Source: Verrucomicrobiota bacterium (lineage in GTDB: Bacteria > Verrucomicrobiota > Verrucomicrobiia > Verrucomicrobiales > Verrucomicrobiaceae). Taken from it: a stretch of 9,079 bases of DNA. Where the stretch lies: assembly GCA_021413535.1 (NCBI GenBank), contig JAIOQF010000238.1, forward strand, positions 1 to 9,079, read 5' to 3'. A model generated the notes under the pieces. That model worked only from the letters and a program-made list of their open reading frames with translations, had not been told where the DNA came from and searched no databases. Below are positions 1 through 5,904 of this stretch, one piece after another. Positions within the stretch are counted from its first letter, which is position 1; every line of letters starts with the position of its first letter. A program made the translations under genes and the position numbers.

Positions 1-100
1 TTACGTCCCACTCATTCGTGATGACGCCGACCTCGGTCTGTTTGTAGCCGGGCAGAACATCTGGATGATAGGAGTTGGGAGTTGGTGGCTGGGATATCAT
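1..100 (-). CDS. hsdS: Type I restriction-modification specificity subunit HsdS, N-terminal fragment (runs off left edge)
   Basis: HsdS carries the DNA-recognition domains that target the HsdM methylase and HsdR nuclease to a bipartite site. Only the first 33 codons lie in the window, and the frame is open to the edge. What can be read contains LPGYKQTEVGVITNEWDV, which matches the conserved opening of HsdS proteins (typically GYKQTEVGVIPEDWEV) just before the first target-recognition domain. The ATG at 100-98 overlaps the TGA of the preceding nuclease-like gene in an ATGA, so this is the third gene of the hsdM operon and probably depends on translational coupling. The recognition domains are outside the window, so specificity cannot be discussed. 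Identification rests on this short but distinctive opening and on the operon context. Confidence 0.85.
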   Translation of the reverse strand, partial: MISQPPTPNSYHPDVLPGYKQTEVGVITNEWDV

Positions 101-609
101 ACCCTAACGGCGACCGGGTTCGCTGGGTCTTCGACAATTTCGGTCAAATATTTTTCTATTTGGGCAAAGGAAAACGATTCCAGTTCTTGGTTGAATGGAA
201 AAACAATATAAAAGGCGTGCCGGTATCCCAGTTCCTTCCGATAAGCCCAAAGCTTGCATCGGTCACAATCACAAGCCGAAGATTTCTTGCACACTTCTGC
301 TGTGTCAGTGATGGAATTTTTGGCCTCGAGCACGATGAAGTTATCGTCCGTGCCGCGGTGGTGAACTATGACATCCGGATACGCGAGGCCACTGTTCGGA
401 GCATCGGATTTCTTGAACCGCTGGAGGATTTTGGACTCCCGCCCATACTTTTGAAATTCGCAATCCACGTTAAAATCGGGAAACTCCTGTTCGATATATA
501 TTGCGAGCCGATGAGTCAGGCTGCGTTCGTTGGCTTGGACGGACAACAGGTAATGGTCTCTTGACATGAACTGGCGAAATGCCCGGAGAACTTTTTCTTT
601 GGCTATCAT
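97..609 (-). CDS. PD-(D/E)XK nuclease-like protein embedded between hsdM and hsdS
   Basis: This 170-residue protein has the core of a PD-(D/E)XK phosphodiesterase fold. P78-D79 sits in YPDVIVHHRG, followed 16 residues later by the E95-A-K97 strand (FIVLEAKNS); E29 in an N-terminal helix (ERSLTHRLAIYIE) could be the supporting acid. Residues 119-137 (KLWAYRKELGYRHAFYIVF) resemble a conserved block in a widespread uncharacterised family, recalled from memory, whose members combine VDCE, PDxIVHxRG and LGYRH motifs. Unusual is a cysteine cluster at C107, C113, C115 and C118, possibly metal-binding. The true start is the ATG at 609-607, not the longer frame reaching 789, because the extra N-terminus is antisense-like arginine-rich sequence inside hsdM. 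A GGAG lies about 8 nt before the ATG, and both ends overlap neighbours by ATGA. It may nick or cleave DNA, or act as an accessory to the type I complex; activity is inferred. Confidence 0.8.
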   Translation of the reverse strand: MIAKEKVLRAFRQFMSRDHYLLSVQANERSLTHRLAIYIEQEFPDFNVDCEFQKYGRESKILQRFKKSDAPNSGLAYPDVIVHHRGTDDNFIVLEAKNSITDTAEVCKKSSACDCDRCKLWAYRKELGYRHAFYIVFPFNQELESFSFAQIEKYLTEIVEDPANPVAVRV

Positions 610-3062
610 ATTATTGCTCCCATCTTTTTGAGGTGTCCGTCCACGCGGGCGGCGAGCATCGCCACTTCGTCGGTGAGCTGCGGCAGCGGTGTGGCGTAGC
701 GTTCGGCGAGCTGGCGGATGCGGCCGGTGAGGGTTTGCGAGACGCGATCCAGCTCGCCCTGCACGGCGGCGGCGAGGGTGGCCAGCCATTTGTCGTCCAC
801 CACGAGGGTCTGGATGTCGGCCTCGGTGAGCGTGGGGTATTTGGCGTCGAGCTTGTTCATGAGGGCTTCCTGCGCGGCCTTGAGCTTGGCGCCGGTGTCG
901 GACTCCTGCTCGCTGAGTGCGAGATAGGCCTCCAGCACTTTGCGTTCATCGGCGGCGTCGCGGTCAGTCTTGATCTCTTTCAACCTGGCAGCCACGGAAG
1001 CTTTGGTGATCTTGTCCTTGTCGTTCTTCGCGTCCTCCAGCAGGCCGTCTTCGCCGCCGTGTTCCTCGACCATTTCCTCCATCTGCTGAGCCAAGGCGGC
1101 GAGCTGCGCCTCAAGAGCCTCGATGGCGGCCTGCTCCTTGGGGTAGTAGCGGGCGATGACCAGGGCGGGCGGGATCAACTCCGCCGCGTATTTCCTTTTG
1201 CCCAGTGCGAAGTCGGGCTTGGCCTTGGTCTTGTTACCCTTCTCCTCGATAATGAGCCGGGGCTGGGCTGCCTCTTTCCAGCCGTCGCCGGCGATGAGGT
1301 AGCAGTCGTCCTGCATGGTCTCGGCCCAGTAGTCCATGAGGTGCTGATAGATGTCGTAGGGGTCGAGCAGCGGAGCCTTTTCAAAGGTGGCGAGCAGATC
1401 CTCGGAAATGGTCTCGATGAGGCCCTTGGGATGACCGTTCTTGGCAAAGCCTTTGAGGCGCGGGGTGTTCGCCGTCTTCCATTTTGCGAAGAGCTTGGTG
1501 GCGGAAGCGTTGAACTCGGTGAACTCCTCGTGGCTGAAGATCGCGGTCTTGATGTCCGTGGCTGGAACACGAAGCTGGCTGTAGCCGGGGCGGTCGCCCT
1601 TCTTGAAGAGCGCGGCACGCACGGCCGGGATGACTTTCCAGTAGCGGCCAAGGGCATCGAGATCACGCTCGGGGATGCCGCCGCACAGGTGGGCGGTGAT
1701 GTCTTGGATGTCCTCGGCCTCCGTGCTGTCGATGTAGCGCGGGAGGTTGAGATTGAAGTCGTTCTTGGCGTCGCTGATCTCGGCGACGGGGACCATGCGA
1801 GAATATCCGGGGATTGCTACCTGCCGGGTGAAGGTGTCCACAATGCGGTGGATGTCCTGCTCGCGAAGGCGGTTCTTCGGGCCGTCCTTTCGGAAGCCCT
1901 TGGAGGCGTCTATCATGAAAATACCCTTGCTGGCCTGCGAGTGTTCCTTGTCGATCACGATGATGCAGGCCGGGATGCCCGTGCCGTAGAAGAGATTTGG
2001 TGGCAGACCGATGATGCCCTTGATGATGCCGCGCTGGACGAGGCTTTTGCGGATGACCCCCTCGGCATTGCCCCGGAAGAGAACGCCATGCGGGAGAATG
2101 CAGGCGCCCTTACCGGTGCTCTTGAGCGAACGGATGATGTGCAGGAGGTAGGCGTAGTCGCCCTGCTTTGCCGGCGGGATGCCGTAGCCCTTGAATCGGT
2201 CGTAGGGGTCGTTGGCCGGGTCCAGGCCGGTGCTCCAGCGCTTGTCGCTGAAGGGCGGATTGGCGACGACGTAGTCGAAGGTTTTGAGGGCGTCACCATC
2301 CTTGAAGAACGGATGGGCAATGGTGTTGCCCTGCACAATCACCGCCGTGGCCTGGTCGTGCAGGATCATGTTCATGCGGGCCAAGCCGGAGGTGGCGGAA
2401 TCCTTTTCCTGCCCGTTGAGCGTGACCTTGATGTTCTTTCCGTGGCTGGCCTCGTCACCGACTTTCAAGAGCAACGATCCAGAGCCGCAGGTGGGGTCAT
2501 AGACGGTGGTGGTGTTGCTCGTCTTCGCATTCCGAATGCCTAAGATGTGTGCCATGATGCGACTGACCTCGGCAGGCGTGTAGAACTGGCCTTTGCTCTT
2601 GCCGCTCTCAGTGGCGAAATGCCGCATGAGATACTCGTAGGCGTCCCCGAGGATGTCGTCCCCCTCGGCCCGGTTCTTGGAGAAATCGAGGGCGGGACTC
2701 TCGAAGATGGCGATCAGGTTGGTAAGCCGGTCCACCATCTCCTTGCCACTACCGAGCTTCGTGGCGTCGTTGAAGTCGGGCATGTCGGAGAGCTTGTTCT
2801 TCTCCGCCAGCGGCCCGAGGATCCTTTTGTTAATCTGGTCGCCGATGTCGCTCTTGCCCTTGAGCGCAGCCATGTCGGCGAAGCTGGAGCCCTTCGGGAT
2901 GACGATCGGGGCATAGGGCTGCCCGGCGTATTTGTCGCTAATGTATTTTACGAAGAGCAGGACCAGCACGTAGTCCTTGTATTGGCTGGCATCCATGCCG
3001 CCGCGAAGTTCATCGCACGATTGCCAGAGAGAGGAGTAGAGTTCGGATTTTTTAAGGGCCAT
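606..3062 (-). CDS. hsdM: Type I restriction-modification DNA methyltransferase subunit HsdM (long form)
   Basis: HsdM transfers methyl from S-adenosylmethionine to adenine in the HsdS-specified site and forms the core of the methylase and restriction complexes. This 818-residue protein has the HsdM N-terminal helical domain (about 5-150; SLWQSCDELRGGMDASQYKD), the GQFYTP entry motif (158-163), SAM-binding motif I DPTCGSG (189-195) and catalytic motif IV NPPF (268-271), so it appears intact. Classical HsdM proteins such as the EcoKI subunit are about 530 residues. Here there are roughly 300 extra C-terminal residues, including a charged, probably coiled-coil stretch (about 640-740) and a helical end. 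Long forms like this occur in many genomes. The start at 3062 fits the conserved MALKKSELYS opening. The TGA overlaps the next gene's ATG. No obvious ribosome binding site precedes the start. Confidence 0.95.
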   Translation of the reverse strand: MALKKSELYSSLWQSCDELRGGMDASQYKDYVLVLLFVKYISDKYAGQPYAPIVIPKGSSFADMAALKGKSDIGDQINKRILGPLAEKNKLSDMPDFNDATKLGSGKEMVDRLTNLIAIFESPALDFSKNRAEGDDILGDAYEYLMRHFATESGKSKGQFYTPAEVSRIMAHILGIRNAKTSNTTTVYDPTCGSGSLLLKVGDEASHGKNIKVTLNGQEKDSATSGLARMNMILHDQATAVIVQGNTIAHPFFKDGDALKTFDYVVANPPFSDKRWSTGLDPANDPYDRFKGYGIPPAKQGDYAYLLHIIRSLKSTGKGACILPHGVLFRGNAEGVIRKSLVQRGIIKGIIGLPPNLFYGTGIPACIIVIDKEHSQASKGIFMIDASKGFRKDGPKNRLREQDIHRIVDTFTRQVAIPGYSRMVPVAEISDAKNDFNLNLPRYIDSTEAEDIQDITAHLCGGIPERDLDALGRYWKVIPAVRAALFKKGDRPGYSQLRVPATDIKTAIFSHEEFTEFNASATKLFAKWKTANTPRLKGFAKNGHPKGLIETISEDLLATFEKAPLLDPYDIYQHLMDYWAETMQDDCYLIAGDGWKEAAQPRLIIEEKGNKTKAKPDFALGKRKYAAELIPPALVIARYYPKEQAAIEALEAQLAALAQQMEEMVEEHGGEDGLLEDAKNDKDKITKASVAARLKEIKTDRDAADERKVLEAYLALSEQESDTGAKLKAAQEALMNKLDAKYPTLTEADIQTLVVDDKWLATLAAAVQGELDRVSQTLTGRIRQLAERYATPLPQLTDEVAMLAARVDGHLKKMGAII

Positions 3063-3071
3063 GAGTCAGAA

Positions 3072-3347
3072 AAGCGGTGAATGGGTCGGAGTCTAGCGGG
3101 CGGGTCAGTATGAAGCGGTGAAATGGTGTAAGTCACTCGTTTTTTTGCATGTATGTTCCGACTGCGGGTCTGGAGCAGTGAGTGGGTATTTCGAGCGCGG
3201 CGTGATGAGAAACGCCTTCAGTAGGCACGCCAGTGAATTGTAGTCGGTGAATCTTGCCTTAAGTCGCCCCCTTGGCGGCCAGTTCGATGAAGTGTCCGTC
3301 GTGCTGATGCCTGATGATGATTTCATAGCTAGCATCAATTCACCGCT
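3072..3347. repeat. Four dispersed copies of a CGGTGAA heptamer upstream of hsdM
   Basis: AAGCGGTGAA occurs at 3072-3081 and again at 3113-3122, 41 bp apart, close to four helical turns. The shorter core CGGTGAAT recurs at 3245-3252, and AGCGGTGAAT occurs on the minus strand at 3347-3338. The 330 bp between the hsdM start and the next minus-strand genes otherwise hold only the weak promoter and the interrupted frame at 3259-3396. The copies could be operator half-sites for an hsd regulator, or chance. No neighbouring gene is an obvious cognate regulator. Confidence 0.35.
3107..3136 (-). promoter_or_regulatory. Possible promoter for the hsdM operon
   Basis: Reading leftwards, GTGACT (3136-3131) and CATACT (3112-3107) are separated by 18 bp. 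Each matches four of six positions of the sigma-70 -35 and -10 consensus. The -10 lies about 45 bp upstream of the hsdM ATG. One copy of the TTCACCGCTT repeat fills the end of the spacer and a second lies downstream of the expected transcript start, a layout compatible with repressor sites. Sigma consensus in this organism is unknown, so this is a weak call. Confidence 0.3.
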
Positions 3348-3396
3348 GGAAATAGTCGATGCCAATGGTCTGAAAGTCTGAAAAGGCTTGCGTCAT
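3259..3396 (-). pseudogene. Interrupted short reading frame (in-frame TGA), possible gene remnant
   Basis: From the ATG at 3396-3394 the minus strand reads MTQAFSDFQTIGIDYFQR, then a TGA (3342-3340), then in the same frame IDASYEIIIRHQHDGHFIEL and a few more residues to a TAA at 3261-3259. Both halves have a protein-like composition rather than the arginine/serine-rich look of shadow frames. This suggests a small gene of 45 codons broken by one nonsense change, or the tail of an older gene. TGA is the normal stop of hsdM and the nuclease gene here, so recoding is unlikely. I do not recognise the protein. Alternatively the first 18 codons are a stand-alone peptide, or the whole is chance. Confidence 0.3.
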
Positions 3397-3418
3397 TTGA
3401 ATATGGATTGGGTTGGGA

Positions 3419-3496
3419 TTATTTCTTCGTGAATATATAGGCGACCAGATGCAGGCCCGAGACGATCAGAACAAGAACGATGATGGCGGCAGTCAT
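3419..3496 (-). CDS. Putative 25-residue single-span membrane peptide
   Basis: The frame encodes MTAAIIVLVLIVSGLHLVAY followed by IFTKK and a TAA stop. About 19 consecutive residues are hydrophobic with only one histidine, and the peptide ends in two lysines. This is the arrangement of a small bitopic inner-membrane protein with its positive end inside. The start is constrained because an in-frame TGA lies two codons upstream of the ATG. There is no clear ribosome binding site. It lies 77 bp downstream of the MWLC-type protein on the same strand and may share its transcript. Small hydrophobic peptides of this kind include toxins of type I toxin-antitoxin systems and subunits stabilising membrane complexes, but nothing here identifies either role. 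Too short for homology to be judged by eye. Confidence 0.45.
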   Translation of the reverse strand: MTAAIIVLVLIVSGLHLVAYIFTKK

Positions 3497-3573
3497 GGAG
3501 TTTCATGTGGGTGGTTACGAGGGCAAGCCAACCAACTTCAGGACCGGCGACGATGGAGTTTTTTGTTTGATGT

Positions 3574-3906
3574 TCAGGCGTTTTTCTCCTGCCACTCCAC
3601 CATCCGGTGGTGAATGTCATGGTAGGCGGATACTTTGGAACGCTGATCAGGGTTGGCGGCGATAACGCTCTTGAAGTTGCCGTAGTCAATGCTGCCGGTG
3701 AGAGCTTTCATGATCCACGGCAACTCATCTGCTTCACAGATGATGCGCCACGGATAGTCGGAACCTTTATAAGAGACGACCGGCGTGCCCATGCCCGCGG
3801 CAAGGACGAGTTCATCCAAGTCCTCCCGGCAGCGGGCACGAATGTGGAAACAGTCAGCGTCCTTCTGGACGATGGAGAAGAATCCAATCCGGGTGCAGAG
3901 CCACAT
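3574..3906 (-). CDS. Small conserved protein of the MWLF/MWIFT type (paralogue of the gene at 8316)
   Basis: This 110-residue soluble protein opens MWLCTRIGFFSIVQK and continues with FHIRAR, SYKGSDYPWR, SIDYGNFKS, DQR and YHD motifs. It has no signal peptide or membrane segment. These blocks match, in the same order, the 104-residue protein encoded at 8316-8630, and roughly half the residues are identical by eye. I recall the pattern from a widespread uncharacterised family whose members begin MW(L/I)FT and end near a D(Y/F)xNFK and HD(V/I) block; no biochemical function is known to me. It starts 3 bp after the stop of the von Willebrand A gene, so the two are co-transcribed and probably act together. 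It could be a regulator or a protein partner; I make no enzymatic claim. Confidence 0.85.
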   Translation of the reverse strand: MWLCTRIGFFSIVQKDADCFHIRARCREDLDELVLAAGMGTPVVSYKGSDYPWRIICEADELPWIMKALTGSIDYGNFKSVIAANPDQRSKVSAYHDIHHRMVEWQEKNA

Positions 3907-3909
3907 GGT

Positions 3910-4584
3910 TTATTCGGCTTTGTCTTCCTCCTCTTTGACGATCTGGCTCATAGGCTTCACGTCATCTTCCATTGCTTGGGCGTCCATCGTGCCACTGCTC
4001 TTCATGCGTATGGAGCGGACCTTGCGGTTCATAGCATTGCTGCTTGAGGCAATGCCTGTTTTGCTAAATTTTACGTTGCCGCCCATGTTCGCATCCATGC
4101 TCATGCGTGATGCCGTGGAAATAGCATCCTGGTTGGCAGCCAAGAAGATGAACTCCCAACCCTTTTCTTCGCGAAAGAGCCGGATGAGATCGCTGATGTG
4201 TTTGATTGTGTATTCCAGCGATGCGTTTTCCTCACCGTCCGTGAAGATGGCGACGATGACTTTGCCGGGCTTTTCGTTGTCAGCCAAAGCCTGAAGGCGG
4301 CGATCCGTTTCCTTGATGGTGCGTCCGATGGCATCAAGCAGTGCGGTGCTGCCGCGAGGCGTGTAGGTCGCGGCGGTGAGTTGGGGCACGTCTTGGATGG
4401 GTATGGCGGAGACAGGAACTTCGTAGGCATCATCAAACTGCACCAGGGTTAGGTTGGCGTCACCGGGCACGTCGAGCTGGGCTTTTATGAAGCTGTTGAA
4501 GGCGGCGACGGCAGGCTCTTGCATGGATTCCATGGAGCCGGAGCGGTCGAGGATATAGGCGATTTCGCTGAGGTGTGGGTTCAT
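3910..4584 (-). CDS. von Willebrand factor A (VWA) domain protein with intact MIDAS
   Basis: VWA domains bind a divalent metal and mediate protein-protein contacts, often within chaperone-like or metal-insertion complexes. The 224-residue protein is almost all VWA domain: D13-R-S15-G-S17 (ILDRSGSM), T80 (PRGSTALLDAIG) and D116 (FTDGEENAS) form the complete metal-ion-dependent adhesion site. KGWEFIFLAANQDA follows, as in short cytosolic bacterial VWA proteins. No signal peptide or membrane span is visible, so it is probably cytoplasmic. The C-terminus is polar and acidic. An ATG at 4629 would add 15 residues, but the conserved family opening (MNxxLxEIxxILDRSGSM) begins at 4584, so I chose that start. 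It leads a minus-strand operon with the MWLC protein, divergent from the WYL regulator, which probably controls it. No MoxR-type ATPase partner is in view. Confidence 0.9.
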   Translation of the reverse strand: MNPHLSEIAYILDRSGSMESMQEPAVAAFNSFIKAQLDVPGDANLTLVQFDDAYEVPVSAIPIQDVPQLTAATYTPRGSTALLDAIGRTIKETDRRLQALADNEKPGKVIVAIFTDGEENASLEYTIKHISDLIRLFREEKGWEFIFLAANQDAISTASRMSMDANMGGNVKFSKTGIASSSNAMNRKVRSIRMKSSGTMDAQAMEDDVKPMSQIVKEEEDKAE

Positions 4585-4655
4585 AGTGATGGCGGGGTGG
4601 TTCGGGTTGCGGAGCGAAAATGCTTTCACTCTCTGGATTTGTGTTCATCCTAGCA

Positions 4656-4688
4656 GATGGGGCAGGACAACCACGGGGTGTCCCCATC
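4656..4688. promoter_or_regulatory. Imperfect dyad in the VWA/WYL divergent intergenic region
   Basis: GATGGGG (4656-4662) is the exact reverse complement of CCCCATC (4682-4688). ACA next to the left arm pairs with TGT next to the right arm, leaving a 4-nt bulge. The dyad lies in the 124 bp between the divergent genes, so it is a candidate operator for the WYL regulator acting on both directions. A run of six T's begins 3 nt after the right arm (plus strand), so it also resembles a terminator-like hairpin, although nothing upstream on that strand needs terminating. Confidence 0.35.
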
Positions 4689-4708
4689 AACTTTTTTCAT
4701 TAACACAC

Positions 4709-5749
4709 ATGAAACTTCGCCGCCGCCTACTCCCCTCCCCTCGCCCCGCGACTACCCGTCAGGGTCACACTCGCCGACCCATGCTGCGCATCCACCACAT
4801 CCACGAGGTTGTTCAGGCAGGCCGCTATCCCAACTGCAACACCCTAGCAAGGGAAATCGAGGTCACGCCAAAGACTATCCAGAGGGACATCAGCTATATG
4901 CGCGACGAGATGAACCTGCCGCTGGAATACGACGACCTGAAACACGGGTTCCACTATTCACGGCCAGTCACGGAGTTTCCGCTGCTTCACCTGTCGCGGG
5001 GTGAACTCATCGCGTTGTTTCTGGCTCGCAAGGCTCTGGAACCACTACGCGGCACGCGACTGGAGCGAATGCTCTCCGGTAGTTTTGCCAAAATTGCCGA
5101 GGCCTGCCCGGGCGAGGTGAGCTTTCACTGGCACGAGTTGGACGAGGCCTTTTCCGTGAAGACGGCGGGTGTGCTTCCTGCGGATGTGTCACTGTTCAGC
5201 GATCTGCTCGATGCGGTGATGTCCTGCCGCGAGGTAGTCTTCGATTATCACAAGCTCACCGCCAACAAGCCTGAGCGGCGACAGGTGCGACCATATCACG
5301 TGGGACAGATCGAGCACGGTTGGTATCTCATCGCCTATGATCCACAACGACGGGCACTGCGCACCTTTGCTCTCCAACGGGTTTCAAAACTGGAGGTGCT
5401 CAAGTTGCGCTTCGATCGACCAAAGGATTTCAGTGCCAAGGATCATCTGGGTGGAAGTTTCGGGGCGTGGAATCACGAGGGCCAGAGCCGCAAAAAGTAT
5501 GAAGTAAAAATCCGCTTCGATGGTTATGCGGCCCGGGTGGTGGCGGAGCGCCAGTGGCATCCCTCACAGAAGATCGAACAACTGGATACCAACGGCGACG
5601 CAATCGAGTTAACGGCCCATCTCGCCGGACTGGAGGACATCACGCGATGGATCTTGAGCTGGGGTAGCAAGGCTCGGGTGCTCGGACCGCCCGCGCTCAA
5701 GGAGCGGGTGCGACTGGAGGTTGAGAAGATGGCTGCATCAGCCCCTTGA
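4709..5749 (+). CDS. WYL-domain transcriptional regulator (YafY-like, HTH-WYL-WCX)
   Basis: WYL regulators bind DNA through an N-terminal winged helix-turn-helix and sense a ligand, possibly nucleic acid or nucleotide, through the WYL domain. They are frequent controllers of phage-defence loci. Counting from the ATG at 4781, the HTH occupies about 1-60 (RYPNCNTLAREIEVTPKTIQ, then RDISYMRDEMNLPLEYD). The WYL domain lies at about 145-210, with the signature W181-Y182-L183 in HGWYLIAYD. A C-terminal WCX-type domain (about 238-315) ends near ITRWILSWGSKARVLGP. From 4709 the protein is 346 residues and has 24 extra arginine/proline-rich residues; from 4781 it is 322. I annotate the longer form because relatives usually have a few residues before the HTH, but the C-rich leader makes 4781 quite possible. 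It is divergent from the VWA operon, its likely target. Confidence 0.9.
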   Translation: MKLRRRLLPSPRPATTRQGHTRRPMLRIHHIHEVVQAGRYPNCNTLAREIEVTPKTIQRDISYMRDEMNLPLEYDDLKHGFHYSRPVTEFPLLHLSRGELIALFLARKALEPLRGTRLERMLSGSFAKIAEACPGEVSFHWHELDEAFSVKTAGVLPADVSLFSDLLDAVMSCREVVFDYHKLTANKPERRQVRPYHVGQIEHGWYLIAYDPQRRALRTFALQRVSKLEVLKLRFDRPKDFSAKDHLGGSFGAWNHEGQSRKKYEVKIRFDGYAARVVAERQWHPSQKIEQLDTNGDAIELTAHLAGLEDITRWILSWGSKARVLGPPALKERVRLEVEKMAASAP

Positions 5750-5759
5750 TCCCGCGCGA

Positions 5760-5843
5760 TCACTTTCGCAGTGCCGAAGCGATTTGCTTGATTGCAGCCT
5801 ATGCCACACAGCGACCACCATAGTTCTTCAGTGGCGCGAATTT
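5760..5843 (-). pseudogene. Decayed C-terminal tail of a LysR-type regulator, similar to the intact gene at 6346-7263
   Basis: Read on the minus strand, this segment gives KFAPLKNYGGRCVA, a TAG, then AAIKQIASALRK and a TGA. The last 40 residues of the intact LysR protein begin EFAPLKNYG and end GAAIKQIALVLRR, also followed by TGA. The remnant is 84 nt against 123 nt, an in-frame loss of 13 codons, and carries an internal stop, so it cannot be functional. Nucleotide similarity is visible at both ends (TTCTTCAG-GGCGCGAATT and the ATTGC-GC block). It starts 10 bp beyond the WYL stop, in convergent orientation. It marks an old duplication, or a second LysR gene replaced by what now lies to its right. 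Similarity may extend weakly to about 5885. Confidence 0.65.
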
Positions 5844-5853
5844 TGGTGACGAG

Positions 5854-5882
5854 TTGACGCTCGGACATTTCAAGTTTTTGAT
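5854..5882 (+). promoter_or_regulatory. Candidate promoter for the DUF3293-like gene
   Basis: TTGACG (5854-5859) matches five of six -35 positions, and TTTGAT (5877-5882) matches four of six -10 positions, with a 17-bp spacer. Transcription would start near 5889, giving a short leader of about 16 nt before the ATG at 5905. It lies immediately to the right of the LysR remnant. Confidence 0.4.
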
Positions 5883-5904
5883 CACACGAACAAGTCTACC
5901 CGAA

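Noticed and set aside
610..789. N-terminal extension of the nuclease-like gene back to the ATG at 789
   Set aside because: The 60 extra residues are Arg/His/Pro-rich and lie wholly inside the hsdM 3' end in another frame. The ATG at 609 has a GGAG and the ATGA overlap.
579..2543. Plus-strand 654-codon open frame
   Set aside because: It runs antisense through hsdM, whose methylase motifs are unmistakable. The translation is Val/Gly/Leu-rich with no recognisable domain, typical of an antisense frame in GC-rich coding DNA.
2547..3080. Plus-strand 177-codon open frame
   Set aside because: Antisense to the conserved HsdM N-terminal domain; no protein-like motifs.
3105..3365. Minus-strand 86-codon frame upstream of hsdM
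   Set aside because: Low-complexity Ser/Thr/Pro translation, overlaps the likely hsdM promoter, and is in a different frame from the more protein-like broken frame at 3259-3396.
3259..3396. TGA read as an amino acid (recoding or selenocysteine)
   Set aside because: TGA is the normal terminator of hsdM, the nuclease gene and the intact LysR here, and no selenocysteine-type hairpin is apparent after it.
3393..3689. Minus-strand 98-codon frame
   Set aside because: It overlaps the end of the MWLC gene and the better-supported 25-residue peptide; its composition is shadow-like.
3607..4047. Plus-strand 146-codon frame
   Set aside because: Antisense to both the MWLC gene and the VWA gene, which have clear family motifs.
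5524..5868. Minus-strand 114-codon frame
   Set aside because: Most of it is antisense to the WYL regulator. The part beyond it overlaps the LysR remnant in a different frame from the one giving similarity.
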